Of a stretch of 64,000 nucleotides of DNA, positions 60,964 to 64,000 are shown piece after piece. How positions within the stretch are numbered: position 1 is the stretch's first letter; the number at the start of each line of letters is the position of its first letter. The notes beneath the pieces are model-generated. The model did not search any database, was not told the origin of the DNA, and saw only the letters and a program-made list of their open reading frames with translations. The stretch lies in the NCBI GenBank assembly GCA_009841105.1, contig VXMM01000037.1, positions 1-64,000 of the forward strand, in the 5' to 3' direction. The position numbers were made by a program, and so were the translations under genes. The DNA comes from Acidimicrobiia bacterium. GTDB lineage: Bacteria > Actinomycetota > Acidimicrobiia > Spongiisociales > Spongiisociaceae.

Positions 60964-62028
60964 TTACTTCGGCGCCTCCAGCACGCGGGCTACGGCTTCA
61001 CTCGCCGCCTCTTGGAAGTACTTGTCCGTATACACGCTGTGTATGGGTACGTGGAGGCGTCGGGTCTCCACATGGAAATGTATGCCGAGGATGAGGTCGA
61101 GGACGCTGCCGGTACAGACTCCGTCGCTCTGCTCGCACCACGACCCCACGCGGGACCCGATATCGGACGGTACGTACGGTGTCCGAGGACCGACCCTGAG
61201 GAACGCCAACCCATCGAGATTCAGGAGTCCGTTGCTGGTCGAGCACCCGACGGTTCCACGTCTCCAGGGCGACACCGCTCCCGCAATCCCCTGCCGGCAG
61301 CTTTCGACCGAATCCGTGCTTCCCCCCTCCGGAAGGTGCAGGGTCGGATCGCTGAACAACGCAACGTGGGCGACACGGTCCCGGTAACCCTTGCCGAGCA
61401 GGAACAGGCTCCGCCTGATGACTTGCGCACCCTGGGAGAACCCGCCGACCACCAACACCTCGTCAGGGCAGTCGGTCCCCCGATCCTCGAGGTACGCGGT
61501 GAACTCTCCGATGCCCTCGATAACCGAGTCCCTGTACTCCACCGCCCCCAAGCGGTTGATCTCAAGCAGATCGCTTCCTGACGACGAACTGCCCGCATCC
61601 TGACCGGACATCCGCCAGATCAAGGACCAGATGATCCTGATGATGTTGGTGCGGTACAGATCGAGGATCGCTGATATCCCGACAGCCCGATACCGGTAAC
61701 CCCCATAGTCTCGAGTCCCCAGCTCGTACTTGTTGATCGAGTAACCCGGCAGCCGGGTCTCGATGTGATCGAAATAGGCCCGGGCCATACCCCCATGACC
61801 GATGCCGGTCGCCAGTTCCTGATCCGAGCCGCGGGCGAACACGACCGTGAGGTCGGAGCATGCCGGCACCGCCACATCGTCAGTTCCTGCGGCAGAGGCA
61901 CCCACCCCGGAAGCCGAAACAGCCATAAGCAGCGCCAACAAGCCCGCCAGCAACCTGCGCGCCGACCCCGGCGCCTCCCGCACAGGCAACGAAGCGTTAC
62001 GGGTAGCCGACCGGAAAGGGGTTTCCAC
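60964..62028 (-). CDS. Secreted cutinase-family esterase
   Basis: A 354-residue exported serine esterase. The signal peptide is near residues 20-50 (RRLLAGLLALLMAVSASGVGASAAG). Catalytic elements in order are CSDLTVVFARGSDQE (first disulfide Cys), VLVVGGFSQGAQV (nucleophile Ser in G-F-S-Q-G), CEQSDGVC (Asp between Cys), and HVPIHSVYTDK (His). Cutinase-like esterases of actinobacteria act on lipid esters or cell-wall glycolipids. It is longer than classical cutinases (about 200) because of an insertion between FARGSDQ and the nucleophile (IRIIWSLIWRMSGQDAGSSSSGSD). Start GTG at 62028. Confidence 0.86.
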   Translation of the reverse strand: METPFRSATRNASLPVREAPGSARRLLAGLLALLMAVSASGVGASAAGTDDVAVPACSDLTVVFARGSDQELATGIGHGGMARAYFDHIETRLPGYSINKYELGTRDYGGYRYRAVGISAILDLYRTNIIRIIWSLIWRMSGQDAGSSSSGSDLLEINRLGAVEYRDSVIEGIGEFTAYLEDRGTDCPDEVLVVGGFSQGAQVIRRSLFLLGKGYRDRVAHVALFSDPTLHLPEGGSTDSVESCRQGIAGAVSPWRRGTVGCSTSNGLLNLDGLAFLRVGPRTPYVPSDIGSRVGSWCEQSDGVCTGSVLDLILGIHFHVETRRLHVPIHSVYTDKYFQEAASEAVARVLEAPK

Positions 62029-62153
62029 GGCAGATCACTCTAGGTCGGGCAGCGGTCTAACAACTGGCGGGTATCGCCCGACCAGCCACCTGGTTCGCAG
62101 CCACCGAGTGCCCGGCCCGCCGGGAGTGCGCGTTTGGGCCCGCTGGTAACGAG

Positions 62154-62194
62154 ACGAAGTGGATGGAAGCGGCCGGGGCCGAACCCTCATCCGA
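62154..62194 (+). pseudogene. Short DUF1761 gene remnant
   Basis: Bases 62154-62194 match 56763-56803, inside the DUF1761 gene, at 35 of 41 positions. In the same frame they encode TKWMEAAGAEPSSE, compared with TKWMEGAGIEPPSD. No start or transmembrane segments remain. The remainder of the gap 62029-62343 holds the TetR promoter region and no gene. Confidence 0.55.
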
Positions 62195-62331
62195 ACCCTT
62201 CCGCTCTATAACTAGAAACGGCTACTCGGGGACGCTAGACCCGAACGACCTCCACCTACTCAAAAAAATAAGTTGCCACTACTATATATCCTTATATATC
62301 CGGCCTCCTTGGTATCCGAATTCGCCCTCGG

Positions 62332-62337
62332 TATCAT
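62332..62337 (+). promoter_or_regulatory. Candidate -10 element for tetR
   Basis: TATCAT lies six bases before the ATG at 62344. A TTGGTA -35-like element lies 17 bp upstream. Further upstream, a direct repeat of TATATATC occurs twice (62283-62290 and 62293-62300), a possible operator. Confidence 0.4.
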
Positions 62338-62343
62338 GCGGCT

Positions 62344-63003
62344 ATGTCAACGACGGGAGACCAGGCACCTGGCCGGCCCCGCGCGCAGAGTCGAAAAAGC
62401 AAGGCAGATCGTTTAACCAAGCTGCTGTTGCAAGCCGCAGCTGAGGAGTTCATCGCACGCGGCTATGAGGGGGCCCGCGTCAGCGACATTGCCCGCCGGG
62501 TGGGCGTAACCTCGGGCGCCGTCTACGCCCGGTGGCCTCACAAAACCGACGTGATCGTCGCCGCCCTCGAGTACATGTTCGAACGGATCCTGCCCGATCA
62601 GGAACTCGAGAGCCTCGGCGGTACCGAGGGGTCGCCGGACACCATGTTGGCGATGCTGGGGACGAATCTCATGCACTTCGATCCGAACAAGGAAGTTGTG
62701 GTCCAGGTGTTCGGCGGTGCCCGTAACAACGAAGCGATCCGGGCGTCCCTTTTGGCATACCTCAACAAAGAGGCCGAACAGCTGAGCCAATACGTCGAGC
62801 AGGCCAAGAACGACGGACTGTTTGACCCCGACATCAGCACCGCCGCCGTCACCCTGCTGTGCCAGTCAATCGGTATCGGTAGCCACCTGCTCCTGTCAGC
62901 GGGCCTCGACGAGCGCCACGTACCGTCCACAGTTGAGTGGGAGTCGCTGCTCTGGACTCTCATCAGCGCCGCTATCCCCGCCGAGTCTTCCGGAGACCCG
63001 TAG
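62344..63003 (+). CDS. TetR/AcrR-family transcriptional regulator
   Basis: A 219-residue repressor. The N-terminal DNA-binding domain is LLQAAAEEFIARGYEGARVSDIARRVGVTSGAVYARWPHKTDVI (about residues 28-71), with recognition helix TSGAVYARW. The C-terminal ligand-binding/dimer domain (about 85-210) is helical. A basic N-terminal tail (GRPRAQSRKSKADR) is typical. Possible target: its own AT-rich upstream region, or the divergently oriented cutinase. The leaderless-type -10 supports this start. Confidence 0.85.
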   Translation: MSTTGDQAPGRPRAQSRKSKADRLTKLLLQAAAEEFIARGYEGARVSDIARRVGVTSGAVYARWPHKTDVIVAALEYMFERILPDQELESLGGTEGSPDTMLAMLGTNLMHFDPNKEVVVQVFGGARNNEAIRASLLAYLNKEAEQLSQYVEQAKNDGLFDPDISTAAVTLLCQSIGIGSHLLLSAGLDERHVPSTVEWESLLWTLISAAIPAESSGDP

Positions 63004-63437
63004 ACCAAGCAGCCCACGCATTCGGCTGGGGCTCGGCTTCCTGATCTGGGGTTGGCCCGCTCCCCCGTGTGTCCGTTCGAGCCCCGCCGAGGCTGCTACG
63101 ACCCGGCCTTGGCCACACCGTCGACAGCGGCCATGACGCTGACATCCACGGTGTCTTCGAGGCCCGCGTCACCGCGGGCCGCCCGCACCGATGCCCTACT
63201 GCCTCCGCGGCGAGGTGGTGGATCCCCCTCGTGATGGGCGCGAGAGTGAGGCGGCTTGTACCTCTGCATGCTGCTGTCGCCGGCGGCGAGCCTGGCTGAG
63301 GCTCAAGTAAAACACTCTCCGGCAAACCCGCGGCGGCTCAGTCTTGACTTCGGACATGTCGTCTTCAAGCCGCCCCACCTTCTCAGTCGAAACAGCGTCG
63401 GCGGTGTTGTGCTTTCCGACGACCTCTCAGACAGCTC
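63004..63437. other. Intergenic region, no certain gene
   Basis: About 430 bp between the TetR gene (plus) and the surface protein (minus), which converge here. Several small overlapping frames lack recognisable features. A GCGGGCCGCCCGC-like inverted stretch near 63174-63186 could be part of a terminator but lacks a T-run. Confidence 0.35.
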
Positions 63438-64000
63438 TCAACGAACGATTTTCACGTTGACAACTTGGCCGGTCGTCCAGGACAGGTCGACGTTTCTGAA
63501 GACGAAGTTCGAATCTCCACGTGGAAAATCAAGTGCCAGTTCGTCTATGTGCAGTGTCCAGTCTCCTGTGCCGGCAACCGGTGCCCGAAATGCCAGATAG
63601 AGCTTCCGCTGCGGCTCCAAGTACCAGAGCCACTTGATTTCGAGTTGGATGGCGCCCGTTACGTTCGAAAACAGGGTGTCGTCGTTGTAGGCGCCCAGGC
63701 TGGCGTTGCCATAGTCCATCACCGTCATCTCCCCCGACCACAACGGCTCGACCGGATTTGCGTCCACCGCAGCCGTCGCGGCGCTGGTCAGACTCTCCGC
63801 GTACCCGTCGTCGTCGGTGAACGAGACGCTCACCTTGATCGTCTTCCCCTGGTCGTCCCCTGTCAAGGTATGCGTCTGGCCGGTAGCGCCGGGGATATTC
63901 GTGTCCGAGTTACCGTCACTGCGGATCCACTGGTAGGCGTACTGCACGCTGCCGAGCCCATTGGCGTCACCGATCCCCGAGGTATCCACACGCAGCGTCT
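63438..64000 (-). CDS. Repeat-containing surface protein, C-terminal part
   Basis: The last 187 or so codons of a gene that runs off the right edge. An extracellular Ig-like repeat (QYAYQWIRSDGNSDTNIPGATGQTHTLTGDDQGKTIKVSVSFTDDDGYAESLTSAATAAV) is followed by a different, strand-rich C-terminal module from about EPLWSGEMTVMDYGNASLGAYNDDTLFSNV to WTTGQVVNVKIVR. The YQWIRSDG...GKTIKV pattern recurs in long bacterial adhesins and is usually repeated many times. It reads through the edge (TLRVDTSGI) with no start. Probably secreted; anchor unknown. Confidence 0.78.
   Translation of the reverse strand, partial: TLRVDTSGIGDANGLGSVQYAYQWIRSDGNSDTNIPGATGQTHTLTGDDQGKTIKVSVSFTDDDGYAESLTSAATAAVDANPVEPLWSGEMTVMDYGNASLGAYNDDTLFSNVTGAIQLEIKWLWYLEPQRKLYLAFRAPVAGTGDWTLHIDELALDFPRGDSNFVFRNVDLSWTTGQVVNVKIVR

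Noticed and set aside
63045-63110. GTTCGAGCCCC near 63077 resembling a tRNA T-arm
   Set aside because: No matching acceptor, D or anticodon stems in the surrounding 100 bases.
1-64000. CRISPR arrays, tRNA or rRNA genes, insertion sequences, phage integrases
   Set aside because: No regularly spaced repeats, no cloverleaf with a plausible T-arm and anticodon stem, and no transposase or integrase motifs in any convincing frame.

Overview
This is a high-GC chromosomal segment, most likely from an actinobacterium and plausibly an Acidimicrobiia-like lineage. That assignment is inference. It rests on the overall base composition, many GTG and TTG starts, repeated TANNNT-N6-8-start (leaderless-type) promoters, an actinobacterial-type SerC, a cutinase-family esterase, a VanW/YoaR-type cell-wall protein and a PPOX/F420-type flavoenzyme. 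No rRNA, tRNA, CRISPR array, transposase or integrase was seen.

Layout. (1) 250-3597: a short YgfK-like iron-sulfur oxidoreductase, a PPOX-fold protein and an alpha/beta hydrolase interrupted by an in-frame TAG. (2) 4.0-13.3 kb: a defence and addiction island with lower GC in places. It holds a HEPN/nucleotidyltransferase pair, an orphan hypothetical gene, a type III-like methyltransferase plus helicase-nuclease pair, an AbrB/PIN module, an unreported 55-residue membrane protein and an orphan antitoxin. (3) 13.3-18.7 kb: two overlapping PLP enzyme genes, then divergent N-carbamoyl-D-amino-acid hydrolase and beta-ureidopropionase-like genes that share a 25-bp palindrome, then a DUF4242 protein. 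(4) 18.9-22.4 kb: a DUF368 (PopT-type) lipid-carrier transporter, a divergent YchF-like GTPase, gpsA and a small barrel protein. (5) 22.4-33.2 kb: a tightly overlapping purine operon, transcribed purSL-purQ-purC-purE-purK-purF-purD-purM-purN on the minus strand. purB and purH are absent. (6) 33.2-40.9 kb: an aldo/keto reductase, then a four-gene DNA end-processing operon, herA-like/sbcD/sbcC/nurA-like. (7) 40.9-42.2 kb: an orphan Phd antitoxin and a VapBC module. (8) 42.3-57.1 kb: mostly metabolic genes: PQQ-type sugar dehydrogenase lipoprotein, UMF1-type MFS transporter, CoxG-like protein, SerC, aspartate aminotransferase, a three-subunit molybdenum hydroxylase, lipid kinase, VanW protein, pyruvate kinase and DUF1761. 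(9) 57.1-64.0 kb: an accessory stretch with a large low-GC GHKL-ATPase/PD-(D/E)xK protein, a secreted cutinase, a short DUF1761 remnant, a TetR regulator and the C-terminal part of a repeat-containing surface protein cut by the window edge.

How the genes may work together. The YgfK-like protein, molybdenum hydroxylase, carbamoylase and ureidopropionase, and possibly the PLP pair, suggest breakdown of purines, pyrimidines or hydantoins, feeding carbamoyl-amino acids into central metabolism. The purine operon runs the opposite, biosynthetic direction. The best candidates for undescribed biology are the sacsin-like ATPase/nuclease gene at 57145-60477, the bacterial HerA-SbcD-SbcC-NurA operon, and the imperfect inverted repeat pair at 13-98 and 16318-16412 that brackets the island and catabolic genes.
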